Shown here: positions 7,693 to 15,427 of the stretch, in pieces | How the letters are laid out: each line of letters starts with the position of its first letter | How positions within the stretch are numbered: the stretch's first letter is position 1 | Assembly (NCBI RefSeq): GCF_008014745.1 | Contig: NZ_VPFD01000037.1 | Span: 1-43,542, forward strand | Length of the DNA stretch: 43,542 nt | Source of the DNA: Massilia arenae | GTDB lineage: Bacteria; Pseudomonadota; Gammaproteobacteria; Burkholderiales; Burkholderiaceae_D | Direction: 5' to 3' | Notes under the pieces: generated by a model | Databases searched by the model: none | The model's input: only the letters and a program-made list of their open reading frames with translations | What the model was told of the DNA's origin: nothing | Translations under genes and position numbers: made by a program

Positions 7693-10160
7693 GTCGTAAT
7701 CCGGTAAGCACCCGCATCGACGCATGGTTGTCCAGCCGCGGCTGGACCGCGTTCCCGTTCCAGCGTGCGGTGTGGAAGGCCGCGCTGAAGGGGGAATCGG
7801 GCCTGCTGCATGCGAATACCGGCGCCGGCAAGACCTTCGCGGTCTGGTTCGCGGCCCTGCAGCGCGCCGGCCTGGAGACGGGAAGGGCCAAGGCGGGCCT
7901 GCGCGTGCTGTGGATCACGCCGATGCGCGCGCTGGCGGCCGACACCCAGCGTGCGTTGGAAGATTCCACCGCCGAGCTGCTGCCCGAATGGCGCATCGGC
8001 GCCCGCACCGGCGACACCAAGCCGGCCGAGCGGGCGCGCCAGGCGCGCAGCATGCCCGCGGCGCTGGTGACGACGCCCGAGAGCCTGACGCTCATGATCA
8101 GCAATGCCGCCGCCCATGAACAGTTCCGCCATCTCGACATGATCATCGTCGACGAGTGGCATGAACTGATGGGCAGCAAGCGCGGCGTGCAGGTGCAGCT
8201 GGCGCTGGCGAGATTGCGGCGCTGGCGTCCCGAATTGCTGGTGTGGGGTGTGTCGGCCACGATGGGCAATCTCGACATGGCGCGCCAGGTGCTGCTGGGA
8301 GGCGAGGAGGGCGCGGATAAGGGCGTGCTGGTCGAAGGCGACACGCGCAAGAAAATCGTGGTCGACAGCCTGATCCCCGAGAACGTTTCGCGCTTTCCCT
8401 GGGGCGGCCACCTGGGCCTGCAGATGCTGCAGCCGGTGATCAAGGAGATCGAAGGACACGAGGCGACCCTGGTGTTCACCAACACCCGCTCGCAGGCCGA
8501 GATCTGGTACCAGAACATCCTCGAGGCGCGGCCCGACTGGGCCGGCGTGATCGCGCTGCACCACGGTTCGCTCGACCGCGAGGTGCGCGAGTGGGTCGAG
8601 CTGGGTCTCAAGAGCGGTATATTGAAGGCGGTGATCTGCACCGCCAGCCTCGATCTTGGCGTGGACTTCTTGCCGGTCGAGCGCGTGCTGCAGATCGGCA
8701 GCGCCAAGGGCGTGGCGCGCCTGCTGCAGCGCGCCGGCCGCAGCGGCCATGCGCCGGGCAGGGTCTCGCGCGTGACCCTGGTGCCGACCAATAGCCTGGA
8801 ACTGCTGGAAGCGGCCGGCGCGAAAAAGGCGGTGGCGGCGCGCCGCATCGAAGGCCGCTACGTGCCGAACAAACCGTTCGACGTGCTGGTGCAGCACCTG
8901 GTGACGGTGGCGCTGGGCGGGGGCTTTCGTTCCGAAGAGCTGTATGAGGAAGTGCGGCAGGCCTGGTCCTATCGCCATCTGACGCAGGAAGAATGGCAGT
9001 GGGCGCTCGACTTCGTCGCGCGCGGCGGCCAGAGCCTGACCGTGTATCCCGAATACCGGCGCGTGCTGCCGGACGAGGAGGGCGTCTACCGCGTGCCCGA
9101 CAGCGCCATCGGCCGCCGCCACCGGATGGGTATCGGCACCATCATGTCCGACGCCACGATTCAGGTGAAGTACATGAGTGGCGGCAGGATCGGGAGCGTG
9201 GAAGAATCCTTCATCTCGCGCCTGAAGCCCGGCGACCGCTTCCTGTTCGGCGGACGCATCCTGGAGTTCGTGCGCGTGCACGAGCTGACCGCCTTCGTGA
9301 AACGCGCCACCGGCACCCGCGGCGCGATCGCGCGTTGGCAGGGCGCCAAGATGCCGATGTCGAACGAGCTGGCCCACGCCGCATTGGAGGAGCTGCGCCT
9401 GGCCGACCAGGGCGTGTTCGACGGCCCCGAGATGCGCGCCATCGAACCTTTGATCGCGATCCAGCAGCGCTGGTCGGCGCTGCCGACGAGCGAGGTACTG
9501 GTGCTCGAGTCGATGAAGAGCCGCGAGGGTTACCACCTGTTCGTGTATCCATTCGCCGGCCGCTCGGTGCACATGGGCCTGGCGTCCCTGATCGCCTTTC
9601 GCGTCGGCCGCGTGCAGCCGATCACGTTTTCGATCGCCATCAACGACTACGGCTTCGAGCTGATGGCGCCCGAGCCAGTGGACTGGGCGCGCATATTCGA
9701 CGCGCCGACCGGCGCCGGCGTGGACCTGTTCGATACCGACCGCCTGCTGGAAGACGTGATCGACAGCCTCAATGCGACCCAGCTGTCGCAGCAGCGCTTT
9801 CGCGAAGTGGCGCGCATCGCCGGCCTGGTGTTCTTGGGCTATCCGGGCCAGCCGAAGTCGAACCGCCAGCTGCAGGCCTCGTCCTCGCTGTTCTTCGAGG
9901 TGTTTCGCAAGCACGACGCCGGCAACCTGCTCCTGACCCAGGCCGAGCGCGAGGTGATGGAGCAGGAGCTCGAGCTGACGCGCCTGCGCGACACGCTGAC
10001 CGAGCTGCACGCGCGTCGCGTCGCCTATCGCGAAGTAAAACGGGCGACGCCATTCGGGTTTGCCCTGATGGTCGAACGTTTCCGCGAAAAGGTCAGCACC
10101 GAGAAACTCAACGACCGGGTGGCGCGCATGCTGCGCGAGCTCGAGAAGGCGGCGGCATGA
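7689..10160 (+). CDS. ligase-associated Lhr-type DEXH helicase (Lhr-Core)
   Basis: Superfamily 2 helicase of the Lhr-Core type, a 3'-5' ssDNA translocase in characterised members. The product has 823 residues: Walker A NTGAGKT (K48), DEWH box at 155-158, motif III VSATMGN, motif IV region LVFTNTRSQAEIWY, motif VI LLQRAGRSGHAPG, then the Lhr winged-helix and Lhr-specific C-terminal regions. The start is the ATG of the ATGA overlap with the ligase. The frame stays open upstream to 6759, but that part is antisense-free read-through of the ligase gene and is not expected to be translated. The stop overlaps the phosphoesterase start, again as ATGA. Confidence 0.95.
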   Translation: MSRNPVSTRIDAWLSSRGWTAFPFQRAVWKAALKGESGLLHANTGAGKTFAVWFAALQRAGLETGRAKAGLRVLWITPMRALAADTQRALEDSTAELLPEWRIGARTGDTKPAERARQARSMPAALVTTPESLTLMISNAAAHEQFRHLDMIIVDEWHELMGSKRGVQVQLALARLRRWRPELLVWGVSATMGNLDMARQVLLGGEEGADKGVLVEGDTRKKIVVDSLIPENVSRFPWGGHLGLQMLQPVIKEIEGHEATLVFTNTRSQAEIWYQNILEARPDWAGVIALHHGSLDREVREWVELGLKSGILKAVICTASLDLGVDFLPVERVLQIGSAKGVARLLQRAGRSGHAPGRVSRVTLVPTNSLELLEAAGAKKAVAARRIEGRYVPNKPFDVLVQHLVTVALGGGFRSEELYEEVRQAWSYRHLTQEEWQWALDFVARGGQSLTVYPEYRRVLPDEEGVYRVPDSAIGRRHRMGIGTIMSDATIQVKYMSGGRIGSVEESFISRLKPGDRFLFGGRILEFVRVHELTAFVKRATGTRGAIARWQGAKMPMSNELAHAALEELRLADQGVFDGPEMRAIEPLIAIQQRWSALPTSEVLVLESMKSREGYHLFVYPFAGRSVHMGLASLIAFRVGRVQPITFSIAINDYGFELMAPEPVDWARIFDAPTGAGVDLFDTDRLLEDVIDSLNATQLSQQRFREVARIAGLVFLGYPGQPKSNRQLQASSSLFFEVFRKHDAGNLLLTQAEREVMEQELELTRLRDTLTELHARRVAYREVKRATPFGFALMVERFREKVSTEKLNDRVARMLRELEKAAA

Positions 10161-10807
10161 GCGGCGTCATGGTGGAGGTGGCCGGCGAATCGCTCCTGCT
10201 GTTGCCGGAAAAGGCCCTCTATTGGCCGCGCGAACGGATGCTGATCATCGCCGACATCCATTTCGGCAAGGCGGCCGCCTTCCGCGCGCTCGGGGTGCCG
10301 GTGCCGCGCGGCACGACCTCGGAAAACCTGGCCGGCCTCGATGCCCTGGTAGCCGCGCACGACGTGCGCCAGGTGGCCTTCCTGGGAGACTTTTTGCATG
10401 CGCGTGCCGCCCACGCCAGCTCGACCCAGCTGGCGATGCTGGCCTGGCGCGGGCGCCATCCCGGTCTGGCCTTGATGTTGGTGCGCGGCAACCACGACCT
10501 GCACGCGGGCGACCCGGCGGAGGCGCTGGGGATGGCGCTGGTGGACGAGCCGCATGCGATCGGGCCGTTTGCCTTTTGCCACCATCCCGGCGTCGACGCC
10601 GCGGGCTATGGCCTGGCCGGCCACGTGCACCCGGTCTATGTGTTGGCGACGCGCTTCGACGCGCTGCGCCTGCCGTGCTTCGTCGTCGGCGAGCAGGGAT
10701 TGATCCTGCCGTCGTTCGGCGCGTTTACCGGCGGCCACGCAGTCAAGCCGGGGCCGGGCGACCATATCTATGTGACCTCGGGCGACGCCGTCCACGCCGT
10801 CTGCTAG
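10157..10807 (+). CDS. ligase-associated metallophosphoesterase (DNA nuclease MPE)
   Basis: Calcineurin-like phosphoesterase of 216 residues. All motifs are present: DIHFGK (D33, H35), GDFLHAR (D78), GNHD (111-114), CHHP (141-144) and GHVHP (155-159). In P. putida the homologue is a manganese-dependent DNA nuclease encoded beside Lhr-Core; the same activity is inferred here. It is the last gene of the block and overlaps the helicase stop by 4 nt. No strong terminator follows before the next gene at 10928, but that gene has its own ribosome-binding site and an unrelated type of product. Confidence 0.93.
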   Translation: MSGVMVEVAGESLLLLPEKALYWPRERMLIIADIHFGKAAAFRALGVPVPRGTTSENLAGLDALVAAHDVRQVAFLGDFLHARAAHASSTQLAMLAWRGRHPGLALMLVRGNHDLHAGDPAEALGMALVDEPHAIGPFAFCHHPGVDAAGYGLAGHVHPVYVLATRFDALRLPCFVVGEQGLILPSFGAFTGGHAVKPGPGDHIYVTSGDAVHAVC

Positions 10808-10927
10808 CCCATGCCTGCCATTGGTTCGAAAGCGTACGGACCTTGCTTTTTCGCCGGGGTATTGTCTTCCTGGATCGAAGGCGGTGTCATGCCGTCCCGC
10901 TAATTTCTAGGATATTGGGAGATTGCC

Positions 10928-11683
10928 ATGAAAAAACGCATCCTGATGTGTTCCCTGGTGGCTGCCCTGGCGCCGGCCGGCATGCTGCTGGCGACGAGCA
11001 GCACGGCCCTGGCGCAGACCTCGCCGCAGAGCCGCACCGTGACGCCCGCCATCGAAGGCTTCCACGTCGAAAAAGTACCGCGCCTGGAGCAGGGCGCCGC
11101 CTTGCACTTCCACGTATATGGGACCCAGAACGCCACGGTGAACGTGACCATCGACGGCGCCACCCGCGGCGTCCAGATGCAGGAAACCGACCCCGGCCGT
11201 TACAGCGGCAGCTATGTGATCGGCAACCACGACCGCTTCCAGCCCGGCAGCCCGGTGACCGCCGAAATGCGGCTGGGCAGCCAGGTCGCCACCACCGTGC
11301 TGCGCGACGGCCTGGTGAGCGGTGCTGGCACGCAGGCGCAGTCGCAAGAGCCGGTGCGACAACTGGCGTCGAAGGATGCCGGTGTCGTCAGTGCGGCCCC
11401 GGGCGCCGCGCCGCCGCCACCGCCGCGCACGACCGAGCGGCCACGTGTGGCGCGTTATTGCACCAGCTGCGCAGTTGTCGAGAAAATCGAGATCGTGCGT
11501 GAGGCAACCGGGGCGGCGCGACCGCTGGCCAGCGACGTGCAGGCCGCTCAGCGGTATCGGGTGACGGTGCGCTTCGATACGACCGAAGCGACCCAGGCGA
11601 TCGAGTACGACAACCATCCCGGCTACCGCAAGGGCGACCGGGTGCGTGTCAACGACGGCGTACTGTCCCTGGATAAGGAATAA
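10928..11683 (+). CDS. secreted/periplasmic protein of unknown function
   Basis: A 251-residue protein starting MKKRILMCSLVAALAPAG with a clear signal peptide; cleavage is likely after ALA near residue 30. Two parts are visible. Residues about 35-135 look like a beta-sandwich (LHFHVYGTQNATVNVTIDGA ... GRYSGSYVIG). After a Pro/Ala-rich linker, residues about 173-251 (RYCTSCAVVEKIEIV ... YRVTVRFD ... YRKGDRVRVNDGVLSL) resemble the C-terminal module of the 17-kDa surface antigen/glycine-zipper lipoproteins, but the glycine zipper itself is absent. GGGAG precedes the ATG. It is convergent with the Crp/Fnr gene and ends at a long hairpin. The function is not known. Confidence 0.85.
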   Translation: MKKRILMCSLVAALAPAGMLLATSSTALAQTSPQSRTVTPAIEGFHVEKVPRLEQGAALHFHVYGTQNATVNVTIDGATRGVQMQETDPGRYSGSYVIGNHDRFQPGSPVTAEMRLGSQVATTVLRDGLVSGAGTQAQSQEPVRQLASKDAGVVSAAPGAAPPPPPRTTERPRVARYCTSCAVVEKIEIVREATGAARPLASDVQAAQRYRVTVRFDTTEATQAIEYDNHPGYRKGDRVRVNDGVLSLDKE

Positions 11684-11690
11684 GGCAAGC

Positions 11691-11734
11691 GCCAACGACG
11701 ATGCCCGCCTTTGCAAGCGGGCATCGTCGTTGGC
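11691..11734. terminator. 18-bp perfect hairpin between convergent genes
   Basis: Arms 11691-11708 and 11717-11734 pair without mismatch around an 8-nt loop. It lies between the convergent secreted-protein and Crp/Fnr genes and has no T tract in the plus direction. It probably acts as a shared bidirectional 3' end. Confidence 0.7.
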
Positions 11735-11749
11735 GTAACGCCGGGGAGT

Positions 11750-12604
11750 TCAGGCCGTTGCCAGCACCTGGTCATCGCCAGGCTGGTCGAGTTCGGCTTT
11801 CTGTTTGGCGGCGCCCTTGGTGCGCGAACGCGAGGGCGGCAGGCGGCGCAGGGTCTTGAGCGCTTCGGCATCCTTGATGCCGATGGTGCGCTGGTCGACG
11901 GTAATCAGGCCGATTTCGTTGAAGGCCGACAAGGTACGGCTGACGGTTTCGAGCGTGAGGCCGAGGTAGCTGCCGATCTCGTGGCGCGTCATGCGCAGGT
12001 TGAACAGCTTGCTGGAATAACCCATCGCGGCAAAGCGGTCGGCCAGCGAGACCAGGAAACGGGCCACGCGCGCCTCGGCCGACAGGGCGCCGAGCATGCC
12101 GATCATGGTCTGCTCGCGCACCAGTTCGCGGCTCATCACGCCATACATCATGTTCTCGAGTTCGCTGTGGACGCGACCCAGTGCGGTCAGTTTCTTGAAC
12201 GGCAGCAGGATCAGGTCGCAGTCGGACAGGGCCACGGCCTCGGAGGCGTAGTGGCGGGTGTGGATGCCGTCGACGCCGAGCATATCGCCCTTCATGGGGA
12301 AGCTCAGCACCTGCTCGTTGCCGAATTCGTCGATCAGCACCGTCTTGAGGAAGCCCGAGTTGACGATGTACAGGGTGTCGAAGGCCTGGCCGATCGTGTG
12401 CACGCGCTGGCCCGTCTTGAACTGCACGTGCTGGAACAGCAATTCTTCGGAGCTCACCGACACGCTGGCTGGAATACGGAGCAGGTCGCACACTTCTTTC
12501 AGGTTGGACCAGAGGCGGCCCTGGCGCTGCCGTCCCGCTTCCATCGGGGAATGCAGGGTAGGCTGGGTAACGTTGCGTTGATCTGACGGTGGCTGGGACT
12601 GCAT
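11750..12604 (-). CDS. Crp/Fnr-family transcription regulator with FNR-type recognition helix
   Basis: A 284-residue regulator: cyclic-nucleotide-like beta-roll (FKTGQRVHTIGQAFDTLYIV ... FPMKGDMLG), dimerisation helix, and a C-terminal winged helix TRHEIGSYLGLTLETVSRTLSAF. The ETVSR triad (E, S, R) equals the FNR recognition residues that read TTGAT-N4-ATCAA. Of the four FNR [4Fe-4S] ligands only two possible equivalents remain (C39 and C129, the only cysteines); the N-terminal CxxC is missing, so classical oxygen sensing is doubtful. The start at 12604 is chosen over an ATG at 12610 because GGAG lies 6 nt before it. Downstream, on the same strand as the response regulator and Usp genes; an FNR-type box lies before usp. 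Confidence 0.93.
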   Translation of the reverse strand: MQSQPPSDQRNVTQPTLHSPMEAGRQRQGRLWSNLKEVCDLLRIPASVSVSSEELLFQHVQFKTGQRVHTIGQAFDTLYIVNSGFLKTVLIDEFGNEQVLSFPMKGDMLGVDGIHTRHYASEAVALSDCDLILLPFKKLTALGRVHSELENMMYGVMSRELVREQTMIGMLGALSAEARVARFLVSLADRFAAMGYSSKLFNLRMTRHEIGSYLGLTLETVSRTLSAFNEIGLITVDQRTIGIKDAEALKTLRRLPPSRSRTKGAAKQKAELDQPGDDQVLATA

Positions 12605-12965
12605 GCTCATCTCCGGTAAGGGAACTCAGGTTTCACGCGATCCCGGCGGCACGGCAGCGTGCGGTAGCGCGTCTGCCATGCCATGGTTTTATATGGCTGA
12701 CGCCGTGACTTGGATCGCAAGCAAGTCGAAACGCTGAATTCAGTATGCCAACACGAGTCCGGCACGAATATCAGCGTTGCCTGAATATGTAGGTAGGACA
12801 GATGGTGCAGTCGTAGGAAAACTCCTACCACCAAGAACGCCGCCCGAATGGCGGAAGGTGGCAGAACGGAAACAGGCGGAGTGTGACGCGGTGGCGGAGC
12901 CGGCCGGGGAAATGGGGCGTGCGCCGCACGAAAACCACGCGCGGCGGTCAAAGAAAATCAGTGCA
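12605..12965. other. 361-bp gene-free region upstream of the Crp/Fnr gene
   Basis: No credible ORF was found: the frames that are open here lack ribosome-binding sites and recognisable composition. The notable element is the palindrome GTAGGA-AAAC-TCCTAC at 12813-12828, about 216 bp upstream of the Crp/Fnr start, plus a related GTAGGTAGGA run at 12789-12798. TATAAA on the minus strand near 12690 could be part of a promoter, but no well-spaced -35 was found. Confidence 0.5.
12813..12828. promoter_or_regulatory. GTAGGA-N4-TCCTAC palindrome, candidate operator
   Basis: Perfect 6-bp inverted repeat with a 4-bp AAAC spacer, a geometry usual for dimeric helix-turn-helix regulators. It lies between the response-regulator gene and the Crp/Fnr gene. 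A single TTTCCTAC half-site is also present upstream of the response-regulator start (about 13636). Which protein binds it is unknown; the neighbouring NarL/FixJ-type regulator is a guess. Confidence 0.4.
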
Positions 12966-13610
12966 TCAAGCCTTCAGCGGCGATAACAGGCGGTGTGCGA
13001 CGGCATATTGCACCATCTCGGACAGCGAGCTCATGCCCATTTTCTGCATGATGCGGGTCTTGTGGGTGCTGACGGTTTTCACCGACAGGTGCAGGCCGTT
13101 GGCGATCTCGGTGATCGATTTGCCGCTGACCAGGTGCGAAAACACCTCGAACTCGCGGTCTGACAACTGCTTGTGCAACAATTGTTCACTAGGCGCCATG
13201 ATGTTCAGCGCCAATTGTTCGGCCACTTCGGTACTGATGTAGGGACGCCCCGAAGCCACCTTGCGGATCGCCCCCACCAGCTGCGTGCCCGCGCTCTCCT
13301 TGGTCAGATAGCCCTGGGCGCCGGCCCGGATCGCGCGCACCGCGTACTGCTCTTCCTCGTGCATGGTGAGGATCAGGATGGCCAGCTTGGGCGCTTCGCT
13401 GCGCACCTGCCGGATCAGGTCGACGCCGCTGCGGCCGGGCATGGACAGGTCGAGCAGCAGCAGGTCGAAGCCGCCCTGGCGTACCAGCGACAAGACTTCG
13501 AAGCCATTGGTGGCTTCGCCCACGATGTCGACTTCCTCGGCGCCGTCCAGGATGCGCTTGAGGCCCTCGCGCATGATTGTGTGGTCATCGGCGATGACGA
13601 TTCTTACCAT
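12966..13610 (-). CDS. NarL/FixJ-family response regulator
   Basis: A 214-residue two-domain regulator. The receiver domain has the acidic pocket ADDH (D8, D9), phospho-acceptor D54 in LLLDLSMPG, and the conserved Lys in GYLTKES. After a linker comes a LuxR-type helix-turn-helix: LSDREFEVFSHLVSGKSITEIANGLHLSVKTVSTHKTRI at about 150-190. The start ATG at 13608-13610 has AAGGA 7 nt upstream. No histidine kinase gene is visible nearby, so its partner lies elsewhere. It sits between usp and the Crp/Fnr gene on the same strand, which suggests a shared stress or redox programme. Confidence 0.95.
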   Translation of the reverse strand: MVRIVIADDHTIMREGLKRILDGAEEVDIVGEATNGFEVLSLVRQGGFDLLLLDLSMPGRSGVDLIRQVRSEAPKLAILILTMHEEEQYAVRAIRAGAQGYLTKESAGTQLVGAIRKVASGRPYISTEVAEQLALNIMAPSEQLLHKQLSDREFEVFSHLVSGKSITEIANGLHLSVKTVSTHKTRIMQKMGMSSLSEMVQYAVAHRLLSPLKA

Positions 13611-13701
13611 TATCGATTCCTTGAACCTGAAGCGGTTTCCTACCCTGGATCAGCAAAAAAACAATTGTAACTGTAAATACATGAACGCGTGAGTGGCGGG
13701 G

Positions 13702-14169
13702 TCAGGAAGCCGCTGGTTCGGCGATCAGGCGGTGCACCAGCACGGGCTTGGTCGTGTGCGACAACACCTTGTTAGTAACGCTGCCCAGCAGCAGCTGGTT
13801 CCAGCCGCTGCGGCCGTGCGAGCCCATGAAGATCAGGTCGCAGCCTTCCCGCTCGGCGACGTCGACGATCTTGAGCGCCGCCGAATCGGAAAACGCCGTC
13901 ATGCACTGGCACTGGAGGAGAGCGCTGGCGCAGGAGCGGGTGATCTTGCCCATGTATTCCTCGCCCATGCGCCGCATTTGGGCGATGTATTCCTCTTCGC
14001 TGGGGTAGGCGGGCGGGATGATTTCGACGTACACGGGATACTGGTACTCGGGGGCGACGAACAGGGCCAGCACCTCGGCGCCCATCTGCTGCGCGAATTT
14101 GACGCCGGCGCAGGCGGTATGCTGCGACACGGCCGAACCGTCGGTGGTGATCAGGATCTTGCGGTACAT
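13702..14169 (-). CDS. universal stress protein UspA family
   Basis: A 155-residue single Usp domain (MYRKILITTDGS at the start; ATP-binding signature GSHGRSGWNQLLLGSVTNKVL-type, G-2X-G-9X-G-S, near residues 118-140). The motif indicates the ATP-binding subclass. An in-frame extension to 14199 exists, but GGAGGAGG lies 8 nt before the ATG at 14167-14169, which fixes the start. An FNR-type box at 14244-14257 lies 75 bp upstream. Usp genes controlled by FNR/ANR/Dnr under low oxygen are known in proteobacteria; control here is inferred. It is the first gene of the minus-strand trio usp, response regulator, crp/fnr. Confidence 0.95.
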   Translation of the reverse strand: MYRKILITTDGSAVSQHTACAGVKFAQQMGAEVLALFVAPEYQYPVYVEIIPPAYPSEEEYIAQMRRMGEEYMGKITRSCASALLQCQCMTAFSDSAALKIVDVAEREGCDLIFMGSHGRSGWNQLLLGSVTNKVLSHTTKPVLVHRLIAEPAAS

Positions 14170-14557
14170 GCTTGGTTCCTCCTCCGTGGCCACGCACATT
14201 CAGACGACTCAGTGCAGGATGGCGATTTCTGAGACGCAAACAGTTGAGTTCTATCAAATGAACGCAAGCTGCCGCGATGCGACACTACCCCTTCAAAACT
14301 GAGCTGCGATTACAAAATACAACACCGAGCTTATAAAAAGCATCAGGAACACCCGGTTTTAATTGTCGCGGAATTAAGTTTCCTTGTCCATTTTGTTGCA
14401 TTGCCCTCTCTGAGATTTACCTGCGGCAACCACGCTGCTACACTCGCTTTAATTACTCCACCGAAACTTAACCGGCCGAAATGGCCCGGTGGATGCAGCA
14501 GAACCCCCGGATTGCAGAGCTGAATGCTCATTTATACATTATGGAGAAGCAGGGATT
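14170..14557. other. 388-bp divergent region between usp and cheZ
   Basis: AT-rich relative to its surroundings. It contains the FNR-type box at 14244-14257. An imperfect inverted repeat ACCGGCC/GGCCCGGT spans 14471-14490, ahead of cheZ. I found no convincing sigma28 or sigma70 promoter for cheZ. A 62-codon minus-strand frame (14343-14531) lacks a ribosome-binding site and was not called. Confidence 0.5.
14244..14257 (-). promoter_or_regulatory. FNR/ANR-type box upstream of usp
   Basis: On the plus strand it reads TTGAG-TTCT-ATCAA, 9/10 to the consensus TTGAT-N4-ATCAA. A start site 41.5 bp from its centre would fall at 14209 on the minus strand. A CATCCT sequence (3/6 to TATAAT, keeping the key A and T) then sits exactly at -12 to -7 (14221-14216), consistent with a class II activated promoter. 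Confidence 0.6.
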
Positions 14558-15427
14558 ATGACCGACGCCGCTGACGATTTCGACGCACTATTCGAGGAAG
14601 TGGCGGCGCAGCGCACCAGCGCACCGCCCGGCCCCTCCGCAGCGACCGAGCCGGCCCCGGCCGCCGCCAGCAACGACGAGGACGACCTGGAATCCTTGTT
14701 CGACCAGGTATCCGCCACCGCCGCTCCGGCCGTCGCCGCCGTGGCCGCCACCGCTGTCGTCGCCACTGTCGCGCCGGCGGCGTCCGCAGCCGCACCGGCC
14801 GAGGAAGGCCACGAAGGCGGCATGTTCGAACGCCTGGGCGGCATCGTCCGCCTGCTGCACGACTCGCTGCGCGAGCTGGGCTACGACAAGGCGCTGACCG
14901 AGGCCTCGTCGCAGATCGTCGACGCCCAGGACCGCCTGGAATACGTCGCCACCCTGACCGAACAGGCAGCCAACAAGGTGCTCAACACGCTGGACGAGGG
15001 CATGCCGGCGCAAGACCAGCTGCAAAAGCAGGCCAAGGACATGGAAACCCGCTGGGCCGACCTGTTCGAAGGCAGGATGAGCCTGGACGAATTCAAGGCC
15101 CTGGCCGGCGATTCGCGCCAGTTCGCGGCGCGCGTCAATGAAGCGACCGAAGCCGAGCGTGCACGTCTGCTCGAGATCATGATGGCCCAGGACTTCCAGG
15201 ACATCACCGGCCAGCTGATCAAGAAAGTCGTCAAGATCACGCAGACCGTCGAGAGCGAGCTGGCCCAGCTGCTGCGCGACAACGCGCCTCCTGACGTCAA
15301 GGAAAAGCTGGCCAAGAAAGAACAGGAGCAGCCTGCGCCCGTGCAACTGATGCAGGGCCCATCGGTGCCGGATGCGGCGCTGAACCAGGACAATGTTGAC
15401 GATCTTCTTGCCGATCTGGGATTCTAA
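14558..15427 (+). CDS. cheZ: CheZ-type protein phosphatase with N-terminal extension
   Basis: CheZ dephosphorylates CheY-P. The core matches the family: long helical hairpin, active site AQDFQDITGQLI (catalytic D215 and Q219, equal to E. coli D143/Q147), and the C-terminal CheY-binding peptide VDDLLADLGF. The product has 289 residues against 214 in E. coli; the excess is an Ala/Pro-rich N-terminal extension of about 80 residues. This extension carries two near-identical acidic peptides, DDFDALFEEV (6-15) and DDLESLFDQV (42-51). The start at 14558 is favoured (AGGGA close by, GGAG further up), though the frame is open to 14489. The stop codon shares one base with the cheA start, so the two genes are coupled. 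Confidence 0.9.
   Translation: MTDAADDFDALFEEVAAQRTSAPPGPSAATEPAPAAASNDEDDLESLFDQVSATAAPAVAAVAATAVVATVAPAASAAAPAEEGHEGGMFERLGGIVRLLHDSLRELGYDKALTEASSQIVDAQDRLEYVATLTEQAANKVLNTLDEGMPAQDQLQKQAKDMETRWADLFEGRMSLDEFKALAGDSRQFAARVNEATEAERARLLEIMMAQDFQDITGQLIKKVVKITQTVESELAQLLRDNAPPDVKEKLAKKEQEQPAPVQLMQGPSVPDAALNQDNVDDLLADLGF

Noticed and set aside
7572..10010. 812-codon minus-strand open frame opposite the Lhr helicase
   Set aside because: Antisense shadow of a well-recognised gene; no ribosome-binding site or recognisable domain.
12607..12951. 114-codon minus-strand ORF between the response regulator and the Crp/Fnr gene
   Set aside because: Overlaps probable promoter sequence, has Pro/Arg-rich out-of-frame composition and no ribosome-binding site.
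14343..14531. 62-codon minus-strand ORF in the usp-cheZ region
   Set aside because: No ribosome-binding site and no recognisable composition.
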